Source of the DNA: Forficula auricularia
Lineage: Eukaryota; Arthropoda; Insecta; Dermaptera; Forficulidae
Assembly (NCBI GenBank): GCA_024734495.1
Contig: JALMQS010000828.1
Span: 5,319,603 to 5,383,602 of the forward strand
Reading direction: 5' to 3'
Length of the DNA stretch: 64,000 bases
Both the position numbers and the translations under genes were made by a program. This document shows positions 48,726 through 59,504 of this stretch, piece by piece (position 1 is the first letter of the stretch; each line of letters opens with the position of its first letter). Under the pieces are notes generated by a model, which saw nothing but the letters and a program-made list of their open reading frames with translations, did not search any database and was not told the origin of the DNA.

Positions 48726-48986
48726 TTGTAAGATTTATCAACTGTATTTGTAAATATGATAGATTTTCCTCTTATAAGATGTAACTTCAATAAGGCATAT
48801 AAAATTGCAGCCTTTTCATTTTCTTCTATCATTAAATGGTAATGTTGTAATTGAGTAGCAGGTGCAATATCTGGTTCTTCTAATTTCAAAATTACAGCAT
48901 TGTGAAGTACTAATTTTTTTAATGAAGCCACATCTGTTGATAATGTGGCACTTGCTAGCACAGCTTGATAGACTTTGGGCAAATGA
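48726..48986 (-). CDS. DDX56: DDX56 exon 5: SAT motif, start of second RecA domain
   Basis: It encodes HLPKVYQAVLASATLSTDVA with motif III (SAT), then the domain linker and KLHLIRGKSIIFTNTVDKSY at the start of RecA domain 2 (motif IV). The 261 bases carry split codons at both ends that match exons 4 and 6. Confidence 0.95.
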
Positions 48987-49198
48987 CTGGAAAAGAAAAT
49001 ATATTTAAAATAGAAAAAAAAATTACAGTAATCCTTTAAGAATTATCGCTTAAAAGTAAATGATTAACTAATGAGAATCGCCTGAGCGTGTGAATTAAGT
49101 AATTAGTCGGATTCGTAATATAATATCTTAATTATTAAGAGATCTTAATCTCTTTGTGCTTCTTAAAAGAATGCTGAGGTTAAGTGAATAATTACCTA

Positions 49199-49620
49199 TT
49201 TTAAGGTAGGTTTCACAAATGCAAAAATTGAAGAAGTCTTCGAAACTTTGAATAAATTTTGAAGATGATTTACCACACCAAACATTAAATAATTAAGATT
49301 AAAAATGACATTTTTTACTTATGGTAGATTGGGAAAGGGTGGGGAAATGATCATTATTTTATTTTTTTCATTGAAGGATTTCACCATCTTGATGAAAAAC
49401 TAATATTTGTTAGAATAATATATTCGGAGTAACTTAAAAAAAAAAAATTGAAATTATTTACCACGTAGTTTTGATAAAAAAAAACATATTTGGGCAATTA
49501 TTTTTAGTGGAGGATATAAGCACAATGGCTTGGAAACGTATCTGTGTATCCATATAGAGATTTCGTAGTGTGAGTGTACAGTCACGTTAAAAAAACATAA
49601 CCTAAAATTTTCCGACTAAG
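49199..49620 (-). mobile_element. TTAAGG-type element O, copy 3
   Basis: It begins ttaaggtaggtttcacaaat. It matches the reverse complement of 40199-40725. Confidence 0.7.
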
Positions 49621-50187
49621 CTTGAATGAATATACGGTGAATTAGATTTTGTGATTACTCCTTCACGTCTTAAAAGAGAAGAGTATCCTTCATTAAATAT
49701 GTCATTTAACTAGATGGTTCATATATGTGCCCATAATTATGAAAATGGACAAAGTCAAAAAATTAAAGAATTTGTTTTTTCATATTTTATTTTTTCATCC
49801 ATTTAAAAATTACCGTAATAAGATGTCGATTTTTAAAAATCGCTTAAAATTGAACCGTTAAGCGGATTTCTGGTTGTCTCATTATGAATTCGAATCTTGT
49901 TTATTTTATAGAGCTTTAAATATCTCTGAAACTAACAATCAATGACTTAGACACTTTCATAATTATAGGCACATATGTCAATTCTAAATCACTAAATACA
50001 AATCTAGTCTGAATAAATTATTGTGATTACTCCTTCAGTTTCAAAAAGGAATAACTACCCTTAATTTAAGATTTGACTTAAAAGGAAGGGTTGTAGTTTC
50101 CAAGTCAATCCCGAAAATGCAAGAGGGAATTAATTTTTGTGTTCATTCCTTTGAAATTAGCGACTACACTTAATTAATAATTTTACT

Positions 50188-50690
50188 TAAGGAGGTTCTT
50201 TCGCGACAATCCACACAAAAAGTTTTAACCTCGTAACCACTCTATAAATATGAACGGTGTTAAAATTTTAGGTTATGTTTTTTAACGTGACTGTACATTT
50301 TATGTTACTATATTCTATTTATGAATGGATCGTTTCCAAGCCATTGATATTTTATCCCTTCCATTAAAAATAATCGCCCAAATATAGTTTTTTTTTTTAT
50401 CAAAACTACGTGGTAAATAATTTCATTTTTTTAAGATACTCCGAATATATTATTCTAGAAAATATTAATTTTTCATCAAGATGATGAAATTCCTTCAATG
50501 AAAATAAAATAAAATAATGATCATTTCCCCACCCCTTTCCTTATCTACCATATGTAAAATATCATTTTTAATTGCAATTATTTCATGTTTGGTGTGGTAA
50601 ATCGTCTTCAAATTTGAACAGTGTGTATTATGCTTTTAATGACTAATGTTCCTTCTAGAATTTTTGCATTTGTGAAAGAACTACCTGCAC
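50188..50690 (+). mobile_element. TTAAGG-type element O, copy 4
   Basis: It matches 40199-40725 in direct orientation, about 110 bases from DDX56 exon 4. Confidence 0.75.
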
Positions 50691-50801
50691 TTAGCACCCT
50701 CTATAAATATTTTTTCGATTAGTTCCTTTTATTTTTAAATTAATTAAATATTTATTCAATTTTTAAAAATCGACTAAAATAAATATAGATCAAAAACTTA
50801 C

Positions 50802-50992
50802 GTTAAAACTTCTTTAATGTCATCTTCATAACCAAAAGAAAAAACCAAATCAGCTTCATCGATCACAAGCATTTCCAACGAATTTTTTAAATTTAAAGTA
50901 TGAGCTTTAAGATGAGCTAAAGCACGAGTTGGAGTTGCTACTACAATATCTGGTTTCTCAATTAATAATGGTTTTTGTGCCGATATAGATTC
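50802..50992 (-). CDS. DDX56: DDX56 exon 4: motifs Ib and DEAD
   Basis: It encodes KPDIVVATPTRALAHL (motif Ib, TPTR) and LVIDEADLVFSFGYEDDIKE, the Walker B DEAD box followed by the DDX56-characteristic LVFSFGYE. It ends two bases into a codon at a GTAAGT donor and joins exon 5 as LTHLPKVYQ. Confidence 0.95.
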
Positions 50993-51070
50993 CTTAAAAT
51001 AAAAATGGATTTAATATCGAAGGGAATTAAATTAATTTCAATTAATCAAAATTAAAGAAAAAATATTTAC

Positions 51071-51205
51071 CATTGCGGAGATATCAACAATCCGTACATC
51101 TCTCGAACATTTAATTGATAAATCTAAGAAATTGGAATAAATTTGATTACATAATTCTTTACTTGGAGCTAAAATAAGAGCTTTAGTTTGTTGTTCTGAG
51201 GAAAT
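51071..51205 (-). CDS. DDX56: DDX56 exon 3: motif Ia
   Basis: This exon has 45 codons in phase 0. It contains LILAPSKELCNQIY (motif Ia, normally PTxEL, here PSKEL) and CSRDVRIVDISAM, matching the DDX56 segment CARDVRVANVSA in position. RNA contact is the known role of motif Ia. Confidence 0.93.
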
Positions 51206-51295
51206 CTGAAAAAGAAAAATTGAAAATGATGTATTAAACTGCAGAGCCATTTTATCTATAATTAAAATTAAATAAGAGGAAAAAAATTTTCTATT

Positions 51296-51998
51296 AAAGG
51301 TAGTTGTTTCCCCATATGGGTTTTCTTAGGATTTTTTGAAAATTTAAACACATTATTATTTAAATACTTCTGCATCGATTGGGGGCAAAACGAAATTTAT
51401 AAACAATATAGTTCCGGAGATATTAAATTCCAAAGAGAGTTTTTCAGACTCTTATACATTGCATTATACGGGATATCGGAAAGTTTACATACACATTCAA
51501 ATATAATTAAGAAACTCTTCTTACCATTGTTATAAAAAACTAAACCAACATTAAACAATAACTAATCCATTTTTTAAGACCATTTTAATTCATAGTTACA
51601 ACACAGTTTCTGAGATAATAATGAAAAAATAATGAAAAATTTACACTAAAAACAAGCTGGCAACAACGCATGTATTTAACCTAAAAATTGAGTTAACTTT
51701 GATATTTTTTTGACGTTTTTTCGCTTCAGCTATTGTCGCAACAGCTTTCAATCGCTTATTAAAAACTTTTTGTTTTATAAATCTCCCTTTATAATGTACT
51801 TTATCTGAAATTTCTATGATAAAATATATATACAAGCTCGGTCAGTGTTGTCGATTTGTCAAACAAGCACGGGATTGGCTACAAGTGGTACATAAACAGG
51901 AAAAACTTTTGGGCTTATATATTATGAATCCTTATTGTCTGTTCTATATACTCTAACATTAACTTTTTGCTAGTATTGTCGCGAAACAACTACCTTAA
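51296..51998. mobile_element. TTAAGG-type element N, copy 2
   Basis: It runs from aaaggtagttgtttcccca to cgcgaaacaactacctta, matching 46030-46778. Confidence 0.8.
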
Positions 51999-52013
51999 TG
52001 CTTCTGTTCAAAC

Positions 52014-52255
52014 ACTGCAGGAAGAGAGAAGAAGGAAGCATCTTGTTTCCTTCCTTCATTGACCCTTTGAAGTAAGTGAATTGTTATTTCTTTTGATAAT
52101 CTGGCTATATGTTGTGTATATGTATTTATAAATGTATTATTATGATTGAAGTGAATGAGGAACAACCCCGTTTATTTATAATTATGTTATATTGATTTAT
52201 AGACTCTGAAGGAGGAAAGAATCCTCCGAAACGTTGGTTTTTAAAGGAAAGAGAA
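52014..52255 (+). mobile_element. Family A hammerhead remnant split by an intron-like insert
   Basis: Family A sequence to tgaccctttgaa (52071) resumes at actctgaaggagg (52203). The 131 bases between start GTAAGT and end TTATAG. The ribozyme core has lost two bases (CUGAAGG), so it is probably inactive. Confidence 0.65.
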
Positions 52256-52274
52256 AAAAGATGACAGTAATCTG

Positions 52275-53632
52275 ATCTGTAAATATGAAACCGGAATTTT
52301 TTATAGAAAATGGTAAAAAATATTTTATTCAAAGTATTTCCCATCACTAGCTCTACATTTTTTCCATCTCTCTGACAATTTGTGGATCCTTAGCAAATAA
52401 AACTGTTGCTCTTTTGAGGCAAGCCAGACATCGAGCCATTTTCGTACATTTTCATAAGAAGTGAAGCGCTGCTAAGCAAGTGCGTTTCCCATCGATGCAA
52501 ATAAGTAGTAATCGGATGGAGCCAAGTCTGGTGAGTAAGCCGCATGCGAAAGTATTTGCAAACTAAACACCTCAATCGTTTTCTTGAGCGGTTTAGCTAT
52601 GTGGGATGGTGCATTATCATGAAGCAAAATCACTTTGTGTTTCCTCTTTTGATATTTTTTTTTCAAACGCGTTGTTTGGTTCAAATCCATCATTTGTTGT
52701 CGGTAGCGTTCAGTATTAAAGGTTTCTCCAGGTTTTGATAGCTCATAATAGATAACACACGTCTGATCCCACCAAATACAGACTATTTATTGACTTCCGG
52801 CCATAGCGATTTGGCCTTTCAGTCTTCTTCTTCTATCGTGTCGATGGCAACAGTTAAATTCTTCTTTTAAGGTGGACAGCGAGTTGGACAGCTTCTGAGG
52901 TGGCTCCAGCTTTGCAGTCGATGTCGCTGGTTTGCTTGGAGTTACCCATGATCTATTATGAATCTTCTTCAACGTCGTAATCCTCTTTACAGAGGAGTCG
53001 TGACCCTACGAATAGGATTCTCATCGCCAATCACAATTCGATGGAGAAATGATTTTCTTTTGTACCTGCTGAGCAGCATTTGCAAGTGTTTTTTCGGTTT
53101 TCCTGCTGTCTTTCATTCAGTTCATGTGGAACACATTTCCACCATGGCTTTCAAACGTATGGAGACGGCTTCTCGTGTAACATTTAATTGATCCGCGAGT
53201 TGTTATTGCTTTTGAGCGTCATCATCATCCAACAATGCTTGTAATTCGGTGTCTTCAAGGCTTTTCGATGATTTTCCACGTTCTTCTTTTCTCACGTCAA
53301 AATAGCTACTTTTGATTTTTTTAAGCAACTCAAAGAAGTGTGGTTTACCAGGAGTATGCTCACTGTATGCTTCGACAAGCATTCTGCAGCAGTTTTCTTC
53401 AAATGGTAACAGAAAATGAATGCTGTCGGCAAATCATAGTTTTTAGGCACGAAATCCCACATGTTCAAGGCTATGAAAAAATATGTATTTATATTAAACT
53501 TGTATGGTTTTGAGTTAAAATTATTTAGTAAATGTATAAACAAGAAAATGCCACCAATGACGCAGTTTCACAGTCACTCTATTGACAACTAGAGCCATCA
53601 ATAAGCAAATTCCCGTTTCATATTTACAGACC
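52275..53632 (-). pseudogene. Mariner transposase, near full length, broken
   Basis: TIRs near ctgtaaatatgaaaccgga (left) and its complement (right). The minus strand reads EDTELQALLDDDDAQKQ, REAVSIRLKAM, HRIVIGDENPIR, KVILLHDNAPSH (catalytic Asp) and AAYSPDLAPSDYYLF (third catalytic Asp), ending near GKYFE. Multiple frameshifts and stops. Confidence 0.88.
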
Positions 53633-53797
53633 TAGTACATTCAAGGATCGCGAGTTAGATCAAGTTTGTCTAATCCAAAAAAATCTTCAAGATCAATAAC
53701 CTGACCAGCAAAGTCTCAACATAAAAATCAAGAACATGAATTACAAAATGTAGAACATGTAATAAAAATAGAATTATTATATCTGATTGTGATTTAC

Positions 53798-53959
53798 CTT
53801 TTTTGAATTAATGATTTTTTGAATGACAGGAATAGCGAAAGCTCCGGTTTTTCCTGATCCTGTTCTCGCTTTACACATAACATCTTTCCCTTCGAGTAAT
53901 AAAGGAATAGCCTTTTCTTGTATAAGGGTAGGTTCACACCAACCTAATTTTGCTATAGC
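53798..53959 (-). CDS. DDX56: DDX56 exon 2: Q motif and Walker A
   Basis: This exon has 54 codons in phase 0 at both ends. It holds [20 protein letters not shown], the Q motif that senses adenine, and ARTGSGKT (motif I), which binds ATP phosphates. The donor is GTAAAT and the acceptor tttttcag. Confidence 0.95.
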
Positions 53960-54039
53960 CTGAAAAATACACATTTTATTTAATTATTTATTCAAGATAT
54001 ACTTTAACAATTTACAATAAAATAAATGAAGGGTTTGTA

Positions 54040-54110
54040 TTAGATGAAGGAGGAGATTGGATGCGCCGGGTTCAATAAAACAACCTGAATAAATGATAGT
54101 TAGGTGTAAA
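54040..54110. repeat. Family D end fragment
   Basis: ttcaataaaacaacctgaat recurs at 55430-55450. No ribozyme part. Confidence 0.55.
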
Positions 54111-54654
54111 CATGAAATTGTATAATTTGATGGAATAATGAGATTGAAGATGACCTCTCATAAGGTCAAATATTTAATTATATAGAATAAAATGTGTACA
54201 AACTCATTACATTTATCTCTGAACCTTTGGCGCAAGCACAGTATAAATTTATATGAAGTTACAATTCTTATTTTTGACTGGGCTGCCTTCCATCAATCAC
54301 TTATGGGTACCGCAATGTGTGTATAACCAACTTGGTCAACTTGAAATATTATAATAAGTACCTGGCCACCGAGCGATGCTCAGTAACTTTTGCTTCAGTT
54401 AAAAGCTATATATTAATCCCCGAACCACTTCACCCCTCCACCCCACATCCACCTACACCCCCTCCCGACCACTTCCTCCCCCTCACCCGCACCCCTCCAC
54501 CCCCGCCCCCTCCACCCAGTTTTTGCATTTCAAGCCTTGTAGTGAGCCACAGATTATGTGTATATAAATAAATACCGTATAATAATTTGTTTTAATTAAG
54601 TAAATAACAATTTTTGAGTTCATTATTAAAAAAACAATTAATTTTTTTTGCAAC

Positions 54655-54770
54655 GAAATTTTCTCTGGAGAGAGACGGACTGGTAGAACCTTATTTGATC
54701 TGGTTACACCTTATTTGATATGTGTTAATTTTTCTTTCCTGGGCTGCCTTCCATTACATTCAATTAAAAC
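54655..54770 (+). repeat. Family A end fragment
   Basis: gagagacggactggtagaa followed by the outer end ending gggctgccttccattacatt. No core. Confidence 0.65.
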
Positions 54771-55329
54771 AATTAATAATTAAAAGGAAATTTAATAAAA
54801 ATTTAAATATACATTTTTATCGAGACAACCACCTGTGAATAATTATTTCAATTAACAAAAAACCCATCAAAAACAATTTAGTCGAAGATGAGACCGTGAC
54901 AGATCGAATCGCCAACACAAAACCCTCCTAAACCGTGAATTTCATCCAAATCGTTAGAGACGTTTTCCGAAAACCCGATTGGATTTATATATATACAAGA
55001 TTTGGTCATTTAATAACATGAGATAAGAATACACATATATTAATGTTAACATTTGAAAGTAATGGAAGGCATCCCAGGGGTGAGTTAGAGTGTAAACCTG
55101 CTAAATCCATTTTCATATTCATATTCATGAGCATATATTAATACCGTTTGAAAGAAAAAGAGATGCAGCATCGTCCAAGTAAAACTGCTACTTAAAATTA
55201 CGATCGTAAGTTGTAGAAAAAAAATGTGAAAAGTAGTTTCTTTCCATAACAACAATATTAAATTTTGTTTGTTTTCTCTCTCCTGTAAAATTGTCTTGTG
55301 AGTTAGCAGGTTTACTCTCTAAGTCACGA

Positions 55330-56143
55330 TATGTTTTATTAAAACTCATGTATCTTATCATTTTATTACAATCAACCTCCGATTGAACTATATTAGATGA
55401 AGGAGAAGGTATCAGCCAAGTTGGATTCAATAAAACAACCTGAATAAAATGTTTCGGCCTGAATTTATTTGGCCATCTTCAGTTGATTGGGCTACCAAAT
55501 TTACAAATAGTTAACATCAATTTCCACGAAATTTTCTCTGGAGAGAGACGGACTGGTAGAAATTTTAATTACATGTAATGGAAGGCAGCCCAAAGGTAGT
55601 GAGAAAGAAAAAATTGACACATATCTAAATAAGGTGTAATTTAATTAATTCCTTCCTACTTTCCTTTGAAACCGACGTTTCTATCCTTCCTTCTTCAGGA
55701 TTTCAAGGGGTCAATGAAGGAAACAAATAAAATGCTTCCTTCCTCTCTCCACAGCAAGGGTTTAAAAGGAAAAGAAGAAGGGAAGAATCCTCCGAAACTG
55801 ATGTTGAAATGAAAGGAGGAAGGATTCCAATAAATTACACCTTATTTGATATGTGTTAATTTTTTCTTTCTTCACTAACCCTGAGCTGCCTTCCATTACT
55901 TTCAATTAAAAGTTCTACCAGTCCGTCTCTTCCCAGAAAATTTTGTCGAAATTAATGATAACTATTTGTAAATTTTGTAGCCCAATTAACATGAAGATGG
56001 CCAAATTCAGGCTCGAAACGTTTTATTCAGGGTGTTTTATTGAATCCAACTTGGCTGATACCTCCTCCTTTATCTAATACAGTTCAATTAGAGGTTTATT
56101 CTAATAAAATGATAAGATACATGTGTTTTAATAAAACATTTTT
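55330..56143. mobile_element. Nested family D + family A palindrome
   Basis: Outer arms are family D (ccaagttggattcaataaaa and complement). The inner 55533-55942 is a family A palindrome exactly at the centre of symmetry. Both A motifs here are damaged (stem II deleted at 55664-55707; CUGANGA lost near 55775). Confidence 0.8.
55443..55495 (-). ncRNA. Hammerhead ribozyme motif D1
   Basis: CUGAAGA, stem II GGCC/GGCC, GAAAC, then AUUUUAUU. The right-arm partner (55986-56030, plus) has AUGAAGA in place of CUGAAGA. Confidence 0.55.
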
Positions 56144-56217
56144 TTGTAAACATATATATAATTAACAGGAATAGCAGGAATTGGACAAAAATTAAAAACA
56201 GAGTTTTTATTGAATGT

Positions 56218-56257
56218 GCCAGACGTTTCGTCGATTAATTTCGACTTCCTCAGTGGC
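56218..56257 (-). ncRNA. Hammerhead ribozyme motif G, left arm
   Basis: CUGAGGA, stem II GUCGA/UCGAC, GAAAC, stem III ACGU, triplet GUC, stem I GCCA/UGGC. Every expected element is present. Confidence 0.8.
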
Positions 56258-56337
56258 TCATTATCACTATCACTCTTTGTCAAAGACAATTCCACGTCGC
56301 GTAGTGGAATTGTCTTTTGACAAAGATGATAGAATGA

Positions 56338-56377
56338 GCCACTGAGGAAGTCGAAATTAACCGACGAAACATCTGGC
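56338..56377 (+). ncRNA. Hammerhead ribozyme motif G, right arm
   Basis: As the left arm but stem II has one changed pair (GUCGA/CCGAC) and the triplet is AUC. Confidence 0.75.
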
Positions 56378-56478
56378 CCATTCAATAAAAACTCTGTTTT
56401 TAATTTTTTGTCCAATTCCGTATTTCTGTTAATTAAATGCTTATTATGGATACGAGTGATTTACCATATATATAATAA

Positions 56479-56929
56479 TTTGAAAGTTTATATTGGGAAA
56501 ATAAGGACAAGTTTTTTATGTGTGACTTTTTTATTTATCCACCAACGTTTCGTCGACTTTGCCGACTTCTTCAGGGCTTCAAATAGTCATGTCACACATT
56601 CGTCTAAATTTTCTTATTCTTTTCGTTACCATTGAAGGCCATCAGAATACAATTTTCAAAAAATATTTGGCACATTCACAAAAAAACACAATTTTTCTCT
56701 TTATAATAACAATTTCATTAATACAACAGAACAGAAATCACATATATACAAAATAAGGCAACCCTGTTTTTTTAAACTAGAATAGAATATTTTTTCTTCT
56801 CCGTTTTATCCCTACATACAGAAATCTCAACTTCGAAATTCTCAACGGCAAAGTCGACGAAACGTTGGTGGATAAATAAAAAAGTCACACATAAAAAACT
56901 TGTCCTATTTTCCCAATATAAACTTTCAA
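56479..56929. mobile_element. Family B hammerhead element 3
   Basis: Arms share ggacaagttttttatgtgtg. The right arm keeps only the 3' half of the motif (56846-56872). Confidence 0.8.
56541..56577 (-). ncRNA. Hammerhead ribozyme motif B3
   Basis: CUGAAGA, stem II GUCG/CGAC, GAAAC, ACGU, GUU, stem I GCC/GGU. Confidence 0.7.
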
Positions 56930-57255
56930 ATTATAAATTAAATTATGGACGGAAATGATAATACATATATATAATCTTCATTCTTTGCCTTTTATCCAAC
57001 TATAGCTACAATGAATCTAGAAATAAAAGTTGCTACCACAAATTTGTAGTATTTAATTTTTTAAAAACTTAGAAGGCTCCTATCTTAGGTTATCAGTTGC
57101 TGTAACATAATTAAATGTCAAGATTTTGTTAAATGTTGCATTTAGTTCTATACATAAAAGGGAATAAGCTTCTAATATAAAATCAATTAATTATGTAAAT
57201 ATATATTAAAAAATTAAATTAAAAATATAATTAATAAATAAATTAAATTATAAAC

Positions 57256-57317
57256 CTTAAGTAATCGATCATCCAATTCCATTTCATGGAAAAATTTGGT
57301 TTTTCATCGTCACTCAT
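57256..57317 (-). CDS. DDX56: DDX56/Dbp9-type DEAD-box helicase, exon 1, with apparent frameshift (gene spans 38983-57317)
   Basis: Ten exons on the minus strand encode about 548 residues, the length of human DDX56 (547). DDX56/Dbp9 is a nucleolar ATP-dependent RNA helicase needed for assembly of the large ribosomal subunit. This exon starts at ATG 57315-57317 (MSDDEKPNF). The expected continuation HEMELDDRLLK is present but in another frame: a run of five T (minus sense) needs a sixth. The exon ends at a GTTTAT donor after LLK. The break may be an assembly error in the homopolymer, a real mutation, or irrelevant if translation starts at the in-frame downstream Met of MELDDRLLK. Confidence 0.75.
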
Positions 57318-57545
57318 TTTAAATTCTATTATATAGAACTATAATAAATAAGATATTATTTAAAAAAAGAATAAATACGAAATTATATATATAATTGATA
57401 AAATAAATAAGATTTAATAAATTATTGAATGCACGTTGTTTTGGAAAATTGAATTGGTTCTAAAATGACAACTACCCAGTACCAACCTTAAAAATAAAAT
57501 GTTACCACGTGGAAAAATTATGTCGTGGAAAATTGAAACTTTTTA
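57318..57545 (-). promoter_or_regulatory. DDX56: Upstream region of DDX56
   Basis: This is the immediate upstream region of the helicase start. Its outer part (57440-57540) recurs at 58567-58650, beyond a 736-base TTAAGG-type element, so the promoter-side sequence has been duplicated. I do not see a clear TATA box at a useful distance. Confidence 0.35.
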
Positions 57546-57801
57546 CATGCTTTGTATTAGCTTTACTTGTATCTATCTATCTATTTATCAATGTGCTTTT
57601 GTTCTGTTAAATCCCGCAAACATTTATTTCTCTCTAGATTAATATCACGTTATAAATAAATAAAATGTATAATTCTAGCAGGAGACACACTCTTTTATTG
57701 TCCCTTCAATTTATTTCTTTAGTAAAAATAATTGTTTATATCTACTCAATTTAAATGAAATTATATAAAAATAATAAAGATAAATACATTTAATTCTGAT
57801 A

Positions 57802-58537
57802 AGGTAGTTGTTTCGCGACAACACTAGCAAAAAGTTAATGCCAGAGTATATATATAGAACAGATAATAAGGATTCATAATTCATAAGGCCAAAACTTTTT
57901 GCTGTTTATGTACCGATTCTAGCCAATCCCGTGCTCGTTTGACAAATCTGGCACCATTGTTAAGAGATTGAATATTTTTATATTAAAAATGCCAGATAAA
58001 ATACATTTTAAAGGTCGATTTATTTCTATAAATATCGTTTTGTTATTTTTTAACAAATGTAATCAACGCCTACGTTACAACTTATGAAAATTATAATTTT
58101 GAAAAAATCTAGCGCGTGCATCTTTTCGCTGGTTAAATAAATGCGCTGTTGCCAAATTGTATTTAGTGTAAAAAAAATTATACATTTTTATTATTTATTC
58201 ATTATTATCTCAGAAACTGTGTTGTAATTATGAATCAAAATTGTCTTAAAATATGTATTGGTTATTGTTTAATGTTGGTTTAGTTTTTTATAAAAATGGT
58301 AAGAAGGGTTTCTTAATTATAATTAAATATGTATGTAAATTTTCCGATATCCCGTATAGTGCAATGTATAAGAGTCTGCAAAGACTATTTTTGAAATTGA
58401 ATATCTCCGGAACTATATTATTCATAAATTTCGTTTTGCCACCAATCGATGCAGAGTATTTAAATAATAATCGGTCAAATTTCTAAAAATCCTAAGAAAA
58501 CCCATTTGGTGGAACAATATCTCACCTTAATGTAAAT
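57802..58537. mobile_element. TTAAGG-type element N, copy 3
   Basis: It is in reverse orientation to copies 1 and 2, upstream of the DDX56 start, between two copies of a ~100-base flank (57440-57540; 58567-58650). Confidence 0.8.
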
Positions 58538-58779
58538 AATTTTGTACTCTCTTGGTTGAATTTGAAAATTGAATTGGTTCTAGGACCAACCTTAAAAAAT
58601 AAAATATTTACCAGCATGGAAAAAAATTATGCGGGAAAATTGAAACTTTGTTTTCATCATAACTGAGAACACAATCCCAAGACTGCTTTGACACAACTAC
58701 TCGGCTCTATCCCATGCCAGCTTTTTGACCTTATCAGTTATTATTTAAATGTTAAATGTAAATAATTTTATACTCTCTT

Positions 58780-59150
58780 GGTTGAATCTTCGAAAGCAGA
58801 TATTGAATGTAATATAATTTGTATCTTTTATGCTCCAGGAGAATATCATTCTCAGAGCAATAATAAAAAAATCTATCTATCACTCAAATCTGAACATTTC
58901 ATTGTTTCTGTTTTATCTTTTAATTTAGTATATACTTGGCAAATAGTTTTGATGTTGTAGAAAGCAGGTCTTATAGGTGTTCTTTTAAAACATATAGAAA
59001 TAGCTTCTGACAAGCCCTTTATATATGGGAATTTAAAATACCTTAAATATTCTTCATTTCTATTGGCCATGATATTAACCACGTACTTCTGGGCTGTGTG
59101 ACACACAGTCAAAAAATTGATCGTTTATACCTGAATATGAAAGGAAGAAA
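58780..59150 (-). pseudogene. Penelope-like element fragment, linker between RT and endonuclease
   Basis: An ORF at 58873-59112 reads YFKFPYIKGLSEAISICFKR and NIKTICQVYTKLKDKTE, the conserved region after the reverse transcriptase and before the GIY-YIG endonuclease of PLEs. The endonuclease is not visible. Confidence 0.7.
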
Positions 59151-59504
59151 TGATTTACCCACATGTGCAGAGATCCTGTCTAGCATCTCTAGACCAAGGA
59201 GGGCCAACTGCAGACTCCTTTATTAAACATTTAGTTTCCATTGGTTTCCAACTATAATCCAATGACTTTAGTTATTTGTTTTTGTTAGTTTATTTTGTTT
59301 TAATTAGTTTTGTTTTATTTAGTTTTATTTTATTTGTTTATACACCTATTCGACGTGAATCTGTGACGACTGGCTAAATGGGCATCAAGTTCCCGAGGCC
59401 AAGGGTAGAGAAAAAAAAAAAAAAAATATTCTTCATTCTCAACTTTTTTAGTTTTATCGATTCCGTTAAATTTTTCAATGCACTTGAGATGAAGCTTTAA
59501 GGAT

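Larger units (their letters stand above)
56161..56434. mobile_element. Family G hammerhead element, inverted dimer
   Basis: Arms share gaattggacaaaaattaaaa. Each carries a motif with intact core. Confidence 0.85.

Noticed and set aside
54317..54571. Pro/His-rich ORF
   Set aside because: Low-complexity C-rich stretch related to the repeat L unit, not a gene.
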